A stretch of DNA of 64,000 bases from Neocallimastix lanati (nom. inval.) (Eukaryota; Neocallimastigomycota; Neocallimastigomycetes; Neocallimastigales; Neocallimastigaceae): the NCBI GenBank assembly GCA_016946835.1, contig JACVTC010000058.1:690001-754000 (forward strand), written 5' to 3'. Each line of letters opens with the position of its first letter. The first letter of the stretch is position 1. The notes beneath the pieces are model-generated. The model made no database searches, was not told where the DNA came from, and was given only the letters and a program-made list of their open reading frames with translations. Made by a program: the position numbers and the translations under genes. This document shows positions 1-13,600 of this stretch, piece by piece.

Positions 1-1150
1 TTTTTTTTAACCGAATATATTTATAATAAATTTTTTATTTACAGTCTACGTAATATTTATATATATATATAATAATTAATAAAATTAAACAAAGGAAGAG
101 TATTCTCTTTCTAGTTAAAAAAAAAAAAAAAAAAAAAAATCAAGAATTCTATTTGTTATTTCGATAGATATAGTTTATTAGTATTATAACCCTATAAAAG
201 AAGGCCTAAGCAACAAAATAGAAAAGAACACCCCTTTTGGAGGAGAATCACTTAGACATAACTTTTAATATTTTAAATCTTAAGGACGTAATATTTTCAA
301 AAAAAAAGAAAAAAAAAAATATTTTTTTTTTCTTAATATAAACTGAAAAAGTATAATTAGTATATTAATAGCTCTAGGTTTAAATTATATGATAAAAAAT
401 TATGTGACATAATGAAGTTGAGAATTAAAATGTCTACTCATAGGGTTAATATATAATTAATAAATAATAAAAATAATAATTAATAAATATAAATATTAAG
501 AACCTAATAATCAGTTTGATTTATAAATGTTTTTTATTCTATATATTAATAGTAAAGTATTTAATAGTGAGATAATTTATCATCATATTGATATATAAGT
601 ATATATATTATGTATATATATTAAAATATTATGTTCATTATAAATAAAAAAATATGTAATAAATATATTTGGATTAAAAGCTATTATAAATTTATTTTTT
701 ATTTTTTATTTTTTATTTTTTATTTTCATTTTTTTTTATTTATTCCTTTTAATTTTTATTTTTAGTTATAGAATTATTTAAAGTGTTAAATTAATATTTA
801 TAGGGTAAACAAATAAATAATATATTAATATATATATATATAATTATAATCATTAATGTTTTAATGTTATTAGTATAAATAAGGAAAAAAGTCTTTTTAT
901 AATAATTATTATTATTATTATTATAATTATTATTATTATTATTATTTTTATTTTTATTTTTATTTTTTTTTTTTTATTGATTAGTATTAATGTTATTTTT
1001 ATGAAAAAAATATAAAAAAAATAAAAAAAAAAATTAGATAAAAATTATAATTTTTATTATAACTTATAAGTAATATACATCTTATTTTTTATTTGTTTAA
1101 TTATTTATTATTATTATTATTTACTATCATTAATATGAAATTGTTATTTA
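1..1150. other. AT-rich left flank, no gene
   Basis: Mostly A/T homopolymers, TA runs and (ATT)n or (TTTTTA)n stretches, for example around 690-730 and 905-975. A short stretch at about 165-300 is richer in G+C than its surroundings but is broken by stops in all frames I read, so I could not assign it. The segment just before 1151 is the 3' flank of the minus-strand membrane protein gene. Confidence 0.6.
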
Positions 1151-1732
1151 TTAATCCTTTAGTGAAGGTTGATGATATTTAAATATTTCTATTAACAATG
1201 TTGGCATAGCACCTTGAGCAAATGCAAAGAATAATGGTCCATAATATGGTTGTATGAATAATATATAGAATATTCCCATGAAACCAAAAAGTAATGGTTC
1301 GTAGGTTTTAAACCATAATGATTTTTCTTCAGAAGTCATTTCTACACGACAAAAGTAGGGTTCCAATACTTCTCTGTTCATTGTTCTTACACCAAAAATA
1401 CAATTGAAGAGAATTACAGTAACTAATTTCTTTATGTAGGAAGAAAAAAAGGTAGCAAGACCTAAACCGCATGAAATTTTAAATGGAAGAAATTGACTAA
1501 TAGCCATTACTAACATACTTGGTAAAATTAATTTTCCTATACCAGGGATAGAAATTAATATATAAATAAGAGAACCTTTTGATAATTTTTTTATAAGTCT
1601 TTTACAATAATTAAACATAAGTCTAGTGTAACTTCTTCTTGGTTTACATTTAGATAATTGTCTAGCATAGTCCAATGCTGATAAAACTTCTATAGAAGGT
1701 ATTTCATCTTTTTTAAATTCCAAAGGAACTTT

Positions 1733-1763
<31 letters not shown>

Positions 1764-2549
1764 GGTTGAAATTAATAATAATTAATTATTATTAAATATT
1801 TAAATCAATATATATATATATATTATATAATAATTATAAAAAATATAAAGATTAATTAGTTTTGATGATGAAATTTTTATAATATAGAATTTGAAATTTA
1901 ACAATTAATTATATTTTCTATTTCATCATTATATATATATATTAAATATTTACTATTAAATAATAATAATACTTGTTTTTATTTACTGCTTTCATTTATT
2001 TTTTCTAAAATACTTACATCCTCTAAATGATTCAAAAAATAAATCATCCAAATATTTAGGATAGATATAACGAATTATTAATAATGTTGCTTGTGGATAT
2101 ATTTTTAATATCCAAAATAAAATTTTATTTATTGTATCAGCCAAGAAACCAGCATTAGAAAATCCAAAAACTTTTAAAACTTTTAAAAGGTGAAACGGAA
2201 TACTTAGAGATTGTCCAGCAATATATATCAAAAGTGTTACTATTAAAAATAAAGAAGTATCTCTTGCTAATTTATTTCTAGTTTTTTCATGTGCTAAAAT
2301 ATTTTTAATTCCTTCTAAACCCAAAATAAATCCAAGAAATAAAGTTTTAAAATTCCATTTATATTCTATTGGGGTATAAGGTGGTAAAATATCATCTTCT
2401 TTAGTTTCTTTTATATTATTAATAAATATATATATATATATTAATATAAATTTTGTTATTAATATTTAAATATTTAGATATCATTGAAATGAATTTTTAC
2501 ATTAATTTTTTTTTAATAAAATACCTCTTTTTGAAGATTTAAATAACAT
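1151..2549 (-). CDS. UsgS-like multi-pass membrane protein
   Basis: Three exons on minus: 2525-2549, 2018-2407 and 1151-1728, giving 330 residues. Splicing fits exactly: the first intron begins GTATTT, the second GTAAGT, and the frame is kept across both. The N-terminal exon is only 25 bases (MLFKSSKR and part of a codon). The mature sequence has several hydrophobic helices, including a segment with IPGIGKLILPS, followed by a conserved-looking block with FGVRTMNREVLEPYF, SEEKSLWF, EPLLFGFMG and a last hydrophobic stretch. That order (hydrophobic pairs, R-x2-NRE-LEPYF, E-K-x2-WF, LLFGF) matches my recollection of the fungal family annotated as transmembrane protein UsgS. Its biochemical function is unknown to me. 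The last intron's 3' end is a run of about 23 A before AG, with no pyrimidine tract. Gene structure is well supported; the family name is moderately so. Confidence 0.75.
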
Positions 2550-2598
2550 ATTTTCTTTATATTTGATATTGATATTTTCTTTATTTATTATAATATGC

Positions 2599-2641
<43 letters not shown>

Positions 2642-4455
2642 TAATTATTATTTTTATTTTGTTTTATTTTATTTTATTTTATTTTATTTTATTTTATTTT
2701 TTTTTTTTGTGTGTGTGTGATTTATTTTTATTATCAAAAATAAAATAAAATAAAATGAAAAAAAAAAAAGATTAATTTTTAATTTGTTTTAAATATAAAT
2801 TTCTTTTATATAATTATTTATACTTATGTTTGTCTAATTAAATAAAAACAAAATTTATTTAAAATAACATAAATATTAATCTTTTTTACTAATAAACAAT
2901 TATAAATAAATTCTTCTGAAAAAATATATATATTCCAATTTATATTATTATTATATTATTTACATTTAAATATTACTAAAATAATGTTTTTTTTTTTTTT
3001 TTTTTTGAAATTAAAAAATAAAGGGAACTGATATTTAAAAAGTTTTATTCTTTTTTTTTTTTTTTTTTTCTGGAAATATAGAAATAATAAAAAATATTAA
3101 TTTAAATTATTTCCAAAATAAAGAATAAAATTATTAATTATTAAGTATTAATAATAAAATTAAAAATGATTTAATTAAATTTTATTTTGGTTCCTGCCAT
3201 TTAAAGCTAAATTTTTAAGATATATAAATAATTATAAACATGGTTATTTAAAAATTCAATTAAATTAATATTTTATAAATATTTTTTTATTTAATGATAA
3301 TTTATTTTCATTAGCCACAAAAATAATATTACACAAATAATATCATAAATAATTAATTATACTTTATAATTTAAAGCCATATTAAAATTTTTAAAGAATT
3401 TCCGAATTATCCAGAGTAAACCTAAAGAATTTCTAGGGTGGTAAGAACATTGGCAATACTATTCATATGAAATAATCATTTGAATTTATGAATTTGATAA
3501 TATAACAAATAAAATTAATTATCTTATATTATTGTTTACTATTACATTATTGATTATAGTATTGTAATATTAATTATTATTCGTATTAATATTGTTTCTT
3601 TCTAGTTTTATTATAAGTTATTGTTTTTACTATTTATTACTATATTATTAACATTTTTTATAGGAAAATTTTTTACTTTTTTATGTGCTTAAACTTTTAA
3701 GCACATAAAAAAATTAATTAAATTAAATAAATAAATATATATATATATATATTTTTGTTTTTAAAATTTATTTGCTTATTATATTTATTTTTTTTTTAAA
3801 AAAAATATTAAAGAAAAAAATTTTAATACTTTTTTCAAATAAAAATTATGAATTAATAAAAAATTATGGGACACTATAAAATTTAAATTTTATTCTACTT
3901 TTTTTTTTATGATTTAAATGTTTTTATTTAATTATTGTTTATGTTTTTCTTGCTACTATTTAATTACTTAATTATTTTATAATTTATATATATAATAAAT
4001 ATATAAATTAATAGGTTGCTTATATGATAAATAAATATATTATGCATTATTTTTAAATATTTACTAATTTATATCACCAATACTATATAAAAAGTATTAA
4101 GATATAAAACAAAGAATTATTAAATTAATAAACAACACATAAGTTTATTAAACTTTCTATGTATTATTTACTTTACTACAATTTTTTGTACTTTTTACAT
4201 AATTGTTATAATAAATATATTACTTATATACAAATAGATCTTATATTACACAGATAAATATAAATATGGTATGATTTAAGAAAGGCAAATAAAAAAAAAT
4301 AATAATAATAATAAATACATAATTATTATTATTGTTTCTCCTTATTATTTCTCTCTTTTTTTTTTTTTTAAGATATTATTGTCTTTAACGAACTTCTTTA
4401 TAAATTTATAAATTTATATAATAAATATTATTCTTTCCATTTAAGGTTATTCGGT
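2550..4455. other. AT-rich spacer with simple repeats and a hairpin
   Basis: Holds (TTA)n at about 2596-2645, (TTTTA)n at about 2655-2700, poly-T runs, and a strong short palindrome at 3677-3712 listed separately. A slightly GC-richer stretch at about 3390-3470 reads openly on minus for roughly 30 codons but has no start or recognisable family. No gene seen. Confidence 0.6.
3677..3712. repeat. 17-bp perfect inverted repeat with 2-base spacer
   Basis: Left arm ttttttatgtgcttaaa (3677-3693), spacer ct, right arm tttaagcacataaaaaa (3696-3712). The core atgtgctta is not simple sequence, so chance pairing of A and T runs does not explain it. It lies between two minus-strand genes. It could be a transposon footprint, a hairpin in RNA or a terminator-like element. 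Confidence 0.8.
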
Positions 4456-4698
4456 TTATTGAACCTTTTCTAAACTATGAAGTCTTAAGTACTCTCTTTG
4501 CATTTCTTGAATATACATATTCAATTCTACAATATCATTATATTTTAATGGTCTAACGTAAATACTAGTTCTATCATAATCTTCATTATCATGAGTAGTA
4601 ATAGTTGTTATAGAATTGTTAAAGGTAACACGTCTCTTACTTTTTAACATATTTTTAGATGGAAGTTCAGTGTTATTCATATCAGATAATAAAGGCAT
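4456..4698 (-). CDS. small RVTF-motif protein, possible PP1 partner
   Basis: Single-exon reading frame of 80 residues starting at the first ATG, with visibly coding-like composition in an AT-rich setting. It contains KRRVTFNN near residue 22, which fits the [RK]-V-x-F docking motif for protein phosphatase 1. After that come an EDYDRTS segment and a helical, charged C-terminus (VELNMYIQEMQREY). The order basic-RVTF, then EYDR, then a helical tail resembles short regions in fungal PP1-associated proteins, but I cannot name the family. An additional upstream exon cannot be ruled out, although the 5' flank looks non-coding. Function is inferred from the motif only. Confidence 0.6.
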   Translation of the reverse strand: MPLLSDMNNTELPSKNMLKSKRRVTFNNSITTITTHDNEDYDRTSIYVRPLKYNDIVELNMYIQEMQREYLRLHSLEKVQ

Positions 4699-5365
4699 GT
4701 TTATAAATTTATATAAATATCAAAAAATTCCTTTATGTAATTTTTAAATAGTTGAAATAAGTTTTTTTCTTTCTTTTTTTTTTTTATATTCTATATATGA
4801 AGTTCCTTTTTATTTATTTATATTATTTTCTACTAATTAATTTATTGTTAATTGAGGTTTACTGTTTACTATTTACTTTTTCTTTTATTATAATTAAACT
4901 TCAAATCCTTTTAAATTTTTTTTATTTTTTTATTTTTTTATTTTTATTCTTTGTTTATTTAATATTTATTTATTAATAATTATTTATTAATAATTAAATA
5001 ATTAATTTTTTTGAAAAAAAAAAAAAAAAAGAAGAGAACTTTTAATGTCATTTTATATTTTTTTTTTTTTTTTTTGTATATTTATCCTTAATTGTATAAA
5101 GTTAATAAAAAAAGTTAAATTAAAAGATATTAATATATATATAAATCATAAATAATTTGTACTCATTAGATTTTAGATAAATTGAAAAAATTTAATAAGT
5201 TATTAAAAAATAAAATTATTTTATTCAAATATATTATTTCCATATTTAAAAATTATTAAAAATTAATATTTAAAATTACTTTTAATATTAATAACAATAA
5301 TAATGATATTATTTTTTTTATAAATTAATTATATAATATATAGTTAATCATTTAATTTTAATTTT

Positions 5366-5402
<37 letters not shown>

Positions 5403-5587
5403 GAATTTTAAACGAAATGAACTTTAATAATTATTATATTCATTATTCTTATATTTTTAATATTTTTAATATTTTAATAAATAAAAAAAAATATGATATA
5501 CCATGTAGGCATGACATATTATATTGTGCCGTAATCTCTTCTTTAATTCGTTTTATTTTATTTTTATTTTTTTATTTTAATATATAT

Positions 5588-5623
<36 letters not shown>

Positions 5624-7072
5624 AAAAAAGGTTTATTATTTTTAAATCTTAAAAACTATTGTTTTCTTATTAGGTATAATCGCTTTTGATTATTTTCTTT
5701 TTTACTTAATTTTTATTTTTTTAAAATTCTTGAAAATTCATATATGTTTTATATTATATAATACAAAATTATTGATTAACATCCTTTAATCCTTATTATT
5801 AATAAAATTTAGTATCATGAATACTAAATTTACTTTTAGGATTATTTTAAAAATAAAAACTTATGGTAATAATAATTATTATTTTTAATTGAAATATGAT
5901 TTATTTTACATACTAATAATTAATAATATTTTTGCTAACATAAAATAATGCAACTATAGTATACAATTTTTTTTTAAAAAAAAACAATATTAAACGAATT
6001 AAAGGATAAAATAAAAGAATAATATTAAACGGATAATTAAAGTACTTTTTTTATGATTTGACCCATATTTTTTTTTTTAAAATAATAATCTTGTTTAATA
6101 TAGAAAATAAATTTATCATATACTTTTTCCTTTTTTTTTTTTTTTTCATATAATTATGATAATTAATGATATTTAAAATTAGTATATCATTATTAAATTT
6201 AATGTTTAAAAAAAATTTTAATTAACTAAATTTAAAGAAATATCGTAAAAATATATTTGAAATTTAAAATTTAAAAATTAGAAAATGAAAAATAAAATTT
6301 AATAATAATAATAAAAATAATAATAATAATATATTTGATTAATAACTTTTAAAAAAAGAATAATACAATAGATAATCATTAATTGTAATATTTAACTTCC
6401 AATATTTTTTTTAAACGGTTAAATATTTAAATATATTAATATATTTGTGGTTATTTTGTTTTATTGTTTAATTTTTTTTTTTTTATAATTAATTTTTTTT
6501 TATTATTCTATTTTATTTATTATAAACTAATAATATTAAATTAATAAGTTTTATATAATAATAATAATAATATTTTATATTAATCATTTTTATTTTTAAT
6601 TTCGACTTTCTAATATTCTTGGTGATATAATCTTTTTTAATTAAATTTCTTTTTAAATTGTATTTTTTTATTATATTAATATATATATATATATTTTAAT
6701 TTTTATAATATTTATTTTTTATTAATTTACTATTGTTTTATTATTATAATATTATTAAGATATTATTATTTTTATACTTATTTATTGATTTATCATTGTG
6801 ACAATTAATATTAACTTTCTTCAATCTTATTTGTTAAATATTTGCGAAGTCATCTTAAAAATTGATTATCAATGTGATATAATTATTAGTAAAAATTTAT
6901 CTACTCATAATATCAAGAAAAAAAATATCATAAAAAAAACATAAAATAAAATATTTTAAAATACAATAAATATTACAAAATAAAGCATTTAAAGTATATT
7001 AATAGCCATTATTAAAGTATGAAAAAAAAAGAAAATAATTATATTTATTTATTATAAATAATATATTAAACA

Positions 7073-7102
7073 TGTCATTAAAATAAAATTATTTTAATGA
7101 CA
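7073..7102. repeat. 14-bp perfect inverted repeat with 2-base spacer
   Basis: Left arm tgtcattaaaataa (7073-7086) and right arm ttattttaatgaca (7089-7102) are perfect reverse complements around a 2-base spacer. Its build (short perfect arms, 2-base loop) is the same as the palindrome at 3677-3712, though the sequence differs. Confidence 0.7.
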
Positions 7103-8812
7103 AGATATCATAAGATTCTGAAATTTTTATGTTAATGTCTTTTTGGTTAATATATCTAAAAATATACAAATAAAAAAAAATTAAAAAAATGAAAAAAAAA
7201 AAGTAAAAGAAAATAAAAATAAAAATAGTTTATTTTTTAATTAATATAATTAATTTCATTTATGAATAGAATTATTAATTAATAATATATTAACAATGTA
7301 TTTATAATATATATATATATATATTATAAATTAATGAATATAATAATATATTTATTTTTTTTTCAGATAAATGACTTAGTAAAATGAATGAGTGACCATT
7401 TTTTATTTTTATTTTTTTAATTTTATTATTATTTAAAATTTTAAAATTAATAATTTTTTTTTTTACTAATATTTAAAATTCTCCAATGAGAAAATGAATT
7501 TTTTATTTTTATTTTTTATGGAATAATAATTCTTTAAAAATAGAATTGCGGCATTTTCTTTTTTACATATTTAAAAACTTTAAAAATTATAATTTAAAAT
7601 TTGATGTTATATTAAATTATTAATAAATTATTGATAATTAATGTTATTTCTTATTATTTATTATATTCTTTTTAAATTTTTTTTTATAATTTTATTAATT
7701 ATCAATTTAAAATGAATATAATTAATAATAAGAAATAATATTAACTAATAATAAAAGATATAAAATAATTTATATTATATAATAAATATTTGACATATAT
7801 ATATTCCATATAATAAAATACTTCAAGATAATCTAATATTTTATAATTAAATGTTATTGTTTTCGGGAAAAATTTTATATCCAATTTCATTAAATAATTA
7901 TTAATTTTATTTTTATTAATTATTCCATTTTTGTTAATAATTAAATATAATTAAATTTTACTAGTTCTAAACTTTTAATAAATAAAAATTAAATAAAAAC
8001 TACAATGGTAAAAATTAATATAAAATAATAATTTAGTTAATGATTATGAAGTTAAAAATATTATTAATTATTAAAAATATTATATAATTAAAAAAATAAT
8101 AATAATAATAATAAAATGAAAATTAAACAGTAATTAATAATTAATAATACAGATAAAAAATTAGAAATGAAATTAAGATAATTTATTAATAATATTTTTT
8201 AATATTTTATTTCTCCATCATTGGTGAGATAATTTAATATCGACTTCTAATATTTTGATATTTTAATATTAATTAAAAAAAAAAAAAAAAAAAAAAGTTT
8301 CTTCTGTTTAATAAAACTTAGAATTGCATTTTAATAATATCTTGATTTTGAGACATAATTTATATAATAATAGTAATAATAAAATTTATAATATATATAT
8401 ATTTTAATTTTATTTCCTTATTAAATCAACAAAATTAAATAATAATATCAATAATAATATATATAACATTTTTACTCTTTTTTTTTACTATATTGAAATT
8501 TTTAAAAAGTAAATAATTTTATTATTATTCTATTAATTAAATGAATAAATACTACATTATTTCATCATGACATAATTAATAATTTATTTTATATTATTTT
8601 CTTCATTAATAAAATACACAATTTATTGAATTGTATTGTTATTAATAAAAATTTTTTAATACAAAAAGAATTTACAAAATATATAACCTATATAGATCAC
8701 ATCAAATTAAATTCTTTTTAATAACAATAAAAAATATACTTTTAATTTCAAATAATTTTTAATTTCAATTTGTTTTTTATAATAATAAAATTTTATTTAA
8801 ATTTTTTTTCAG

Positions 8813-9115
8813 AAGTAATAGGCAATAAATGGTTGTCCTCAATTTTATTCAGAACAGGTCTGTGTAAAATGTTTTCATCATGCAAAAAAATTTAAATAAA
8901 ATAAAGTATTATAAAATAATGATTATATAATTTATTTTATATTATCTCTATTTTATAATATTTATTTTTTATTAAATATAAAGAAAATTTAAAATAAAAG
9001 CAAGCATCATTTTTTTTACTAGCGATTCCAAAGTTTTATCAATCATGAATTCTCTGTTGTCCCTATACTTTTTTTCATAATCATCTGCTTTATTTTTATT
9101 TCTTTTTTTTTCTTT
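8813..9115 (-). pseudogene. coding-like fragments of unknown origin
   Basis: On minus, about 9112-9005 reads without stops as a charged peptide containing KADDYEKKYRDNREF and then DKTLESLVKKM. About 8885-8813 reads as HDENILHRPVLNKIEDNH. Both have amino-acid use far from the Phe/Ile/Lys noise of this spacer, and their bases are less AT-rich. No start codon, full-length frame or recognisable domain joins them. They are probably remains of a transposable element or decayed gene, or possibly exons of a gene I failed to assemble. Confidence 0.35.
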
Positions 9116-9551
9116 ACTTTAATAATTAAATATACATAATTTTAATTATTATAATATATTATAATCTTCAAAATAAAACACTATTAATTACTTTATAGAA
9201 CTAATTTTGTTTTATTTTTATCTTATTTATCATTTTTAAAATTTTTTATTATAAATTAATAATAAAACAAAAGTCTTTTTTCCTTTTTTATATTGATTCT
9301 ATAATTTTTACTACTTTTTTATTGGACAATTTTAATTTTTTTATCCAATCATATTTGTGATATTCAACTCAACAAAAATAACAAAAACGAATAATTGTAA
9401 ATAAATATTACATACATTTAATAAAATACACGTGATATAGATCACTTTTGGAAATTTAAAGTATAAATTTTATATTTAATAATATGATTAAAAAAAATTC
9501 TTTTTATGAAATTATATATAAATTTGTTGATGTTACAAATTAGCAGTTCCA

Positions 9552-9637
9552 AACTTTGTGGAGTTAGTTTAACAATTACAAAACGTGGTATTTATGCATT
9601 AGAAAATACATAATACATTAAAGGACTTCACAAAGTT
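9552..9637. repeat. MITE-like imperfect inverted repeat, about 86 bp
   Basis: Ends are aactttgtggag (9552-9563) and cttcacaaagtt (9626-9637), matching as inverted repeats at 11 of 12 positions. The middle is also partly palindromic (tatgcatt against aatacata). Size and structure fit a short non-autonomous DNA transposon remnant. I see no clear target-site duplication. Confidence 0.5.
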
Positions 9638-10665
9638 CAATAATACAATAAATAATACCAAATATTCTTGAATTATTTAATTATTATTTTTTTTTTTAAT
9701 AATTTTTTTTTTTTGAATAAATTAAAGTATAAATAATAAAAAAAAAAAAGTATAAAAAAAAAAATTGAAATATGTTATATATATTATAAAAAAAGCATTT
9801 TCTTATTTTTTATTTATTAATTTTCATTCTTTCTATTTCTATATATATTATAATTATTAATTAAAATTAATTATTTATAAGAATTGTAAAAATATTTATT
9901 TTTTTTTTTTTTAATTTTTTCTATTTTTTATTATTAATAGATTTTATTATAGTTACTATTGATTTAATTAAATAAGAGTTATTGATATTTTTATTTATTT
10001 ATTTCTTATATTAAATATTTATATGTATATATAAATTCGATCTTATTTTAGTTTTATTAATTTGGTTTATTTTATTTATATTATTATTATTAATTTTATT
10101 TTGATATCTTTGATATATTTTATATAAAAAAAGAATTAATAGTCATAACTTGATTGAAAATAATTTCTTTAAATTTAACGAAATTTTGACTATTAATCTT
10201 AATTTATTGTTATTAATTACTATTATTATTAATGTTATAATAAAATTTGAATAGTCTTTTATTCATATTTATAATAATAGATTTTTTCTTAAATTTATTA
10301 TTTTTATTTTCTTTTTCTTATTGTTTTGTTATTTCAATTTATATATATTGTATATATATATTAATTATTCTTTTTTCTTTTTTTTTTCTATTTTATTATT
10401 TTGTTTATATATATATATATAATAAAAATAGAAATTAAAATTATTTAATTTTGATTATATTAAATAATAAATAATATATTAATTTGTTTATAGTAAATAT
10501 TATTATATATATTTATATATATATAATTTTTATATATAATTTATATATTTATATATATATATTTTTATAATATTATTATTATTATATGATATTTATTATT
10601 ATACATATAATAATAATTAATATCTAAAAAATATTTAAAAAAATTTTTTTTTCTTTTTTTTTTTT

Positions 10666-13600
10666 TTAATCTCTATTATTCATATTTAATATTCTTTCTT
10701 GTTCTAAGGCTAATTCTTCCATTTCTTTTTCATATTCATCATCATCAAATAATGAGGTTCCTATATTAATTTCAGGAAGAGCAAATGATTTTTCTAATTT
10801 ACCACTATCAATAGAAAGATCATTTGCTGTTTTCCTCATCATATCTAATTGTTGTTGACGTTTCTTTGCAAGAATTGATTGAATTTCTTCTTGTGAAGCT
10901 TTTTCTTTCTTTTCCGGTAGAGTTGCTAATTCTCCATTAAGACTTGGCTTTTTTGAAGTGGAGGAAGGACCCAAGGAACTGGTAGAGGATATATGTGAAG
11001 AGGTATATGAAGTAATGGAACTCTTTCTTTCCGTTATTGGGAAAACATGTTCTTCCTTTGGATCCTCCTTAAGTTGTTTTTCTAATATATTTACATAGAG
11101 CCCATACTTACTCTTTTCATCCAATAAGTACATATACTTCTTGTTCCAATTATTACAGGCTTTTTGATAGGCTGTAGATTGGAAAACATATAAATCTTCC
11201 ATAGGTTGTTTTATTTCTTTATGTTCCTCCAATTCTCTTTCTGTTATTAAATATTGATGTTTCATACTTTCAAATTGTTGTTCTAAAGGAAGAACACTTA
11301 AGAGATAACCTACCCCTGGTTGAGTCCAATCACTAATTCTTAACTTTTTGATCTTCTTTTTAATGGTTAATGTACCTCCAGGTTGAATGGATAATTTTTG
11401 GGCATTTAATAATTTATCAGGCATAAGAGATTGATGCTTACTGGCAACACGTGATCTATATTGACGAACACTTGGTAATACATAGGGAGTGTTGGTTTGC
11501 TCTTCCTCTATAACGGATTCTTTTTCTAATTTTGATCTAATTGATTCAGGAGAAGCTATAGTTGTATTATTAGGTGTTGTACCATTATGAGTTGTATTGT
11601 TTGGAGTTGTACAGTTAGATGTTATATTAGTAGGTGTTTTATTAATTGGTGTTTTATTGATAGGTGTTATATTGATAGGTGTTATTGTGGTGACATTATT
11701 TTCGGATTTGGTAATATTAGTATTACTGAGACAATGATTTAAACTTTGACTTCTCTTCGTTGAACTATTTTTATCTTCTCCCTTTTTAACTTTTAATTGT
11801 GGTTCTGATAAAATTCTACGATGTAAAAGATTACGATCTTCTGCTTTTATTGCTTCCAGTGTTAAATTAGTATTTGAATTGGAATTGATGTTGGAAGGAT
11901 CTAAAATTTTAGGATTATTATTATTTTCATTGTTATTATTTTGGAATTTATTTTCGATTTTAATTTTTTCTTGACTATCTTGATTTCCTTTAATAGAAGA
12001 ATTATTAAGTAATGATTCAGGATTTTCATCATTTGAATTCAAAGATTTTTTATCTTTTTCTTTATCTTCATTAATATTCTTTTCTGTTTCATTAATGTGT
12101 TTTTCATTGTTTAATTTGGTAGAATTATTATCACTGTTGACTAACGGATCGAATTGTTCTTTCACTGGTGAAGAATGATTACTTGGAATAGTGCTATTTT
12201 GATCACCATTATCATAACCTAAAATATTTATATTTGTATTTCCTTGACTTGGACGTGGACTTGGACTTGAATTTATACTTGAACTTAGATGAGTATATGA
12301 GTTACTACGAATAATATTGGAGTTGCTTTTAGATCCTGAGGTTCCATTGTCTTCTCTATTTAAGGAAATACTTCTAGCGGTAGATCTTAAATCCGAATTA
12401 CGTGAGGTACTACGAGAAGTAGATCCAAAACGACCAATGGTAAAACTACGGGTTGGTCTTTCCTCCTTTATATTATTAAAGGAATCTTGTATTGGGGTAA
12501 GAATCAAATCCTTATTACTAATATCATTCTTATTGGAACTGTAACCACTACGAATAGAATTTGTTCTACTAATGTTATCATGATTACTACTTGAATATGA
12601 TTTTATGGATTCAGCATCAAAATTGTTATCAATGACATCGAAGACTGGTATGGGTTCATGAATTTCTTCTTCGGTAAAGGTTTTTGGCTTTTCAATTTTT
12701 TCTACTTGACTCCAACCATATTCCATGTTACCAACAGCACCACGTAAAGGCTCCTTACTTTTACGAGCAGCCCAATAGTTTAAAACATTGACCCATTCAT
12801 TCATAATGTCTTCACTGGCAGCTTCGAAAAGATAGGTACTACCAGAAGAAAGTCTAAGAGAAAATACATTTTTACGAATAACACTAATAGAATTATAGGT
12901 TTTAATAATATTAGTAACACTGTGATTAATTGGAAGGGCTTCTTGATAGTTTGATTGATAGTACGGAATATTTTGGGATTCAATATCTGGTTCTCCAGCA
13001 GCAATTTCAAAAATATCTTCTATATCCCTATTGGCTGAATTTTTCTTCTTTGAAGATGAATTTTCTATCCATATTCTTAATTCACATATGCCATTAGCAG
13101 ATCCTGATTGATCGATAAATAAGGCGCAATGAGCTTTGACCCAACGTTTATCTTTAGCTCGTTGTCTACCTTGCTCTGTATAATGTTTACGATTTAAGGC
13201 ACCTTTCTGTACAATAATGGCATTACCTCTATTATTGCCTAATCCATTATTAGATTTACTTACCATAGATAATCTATCACACGATCTATTTGAATAAGAT
13301 AAATCACTCGCTGAATTATAGCTAGCCGCGTCTGAATTTAGAATTGGCGTACTTAAATAATTATTTTTATCTTTAACCTTTCGATTACCACTCTTTCCAA
13401 TTAAACTTTTCATTGAAGAAAATGTTGATGAATTACTCTTATCATTACCAAATAGAGTTTGAGCTTTAGAAGGATCAGCACTATTAATACTATTACTACT
13501 ACTTGGAACATCTAATGACTGTGATGAAGTTGTTTCAGTTTCTTTAGGAATAGCTTTCTGAATAATTTTTTTAGTTCTAATAGAATTATATAAATCCCCT

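Larger units (their letters stand above)
4699..10665. other. 6-kb AT-rich gene desert
   Basis: Almost entirely A/T with poly-A and poly-T runs. Exceptions are a hairpin at 7073-7102, coding-like fragments on minus at about 8813-9115, and an imperfect inverted repeat at 9552-9637. The open frames at 5417-5689 and 10247-10438 are made largely of Phe, Tyr and Ile runs from T-rich DNA and are not credible genes. Confidence 0.6.

Noticed and set aside
5417-5689. 90-residue plus-strand frame
   Set aside because: Runs through a poly-T tract that gives ten or more Phe in a row; composition matches the spacer.
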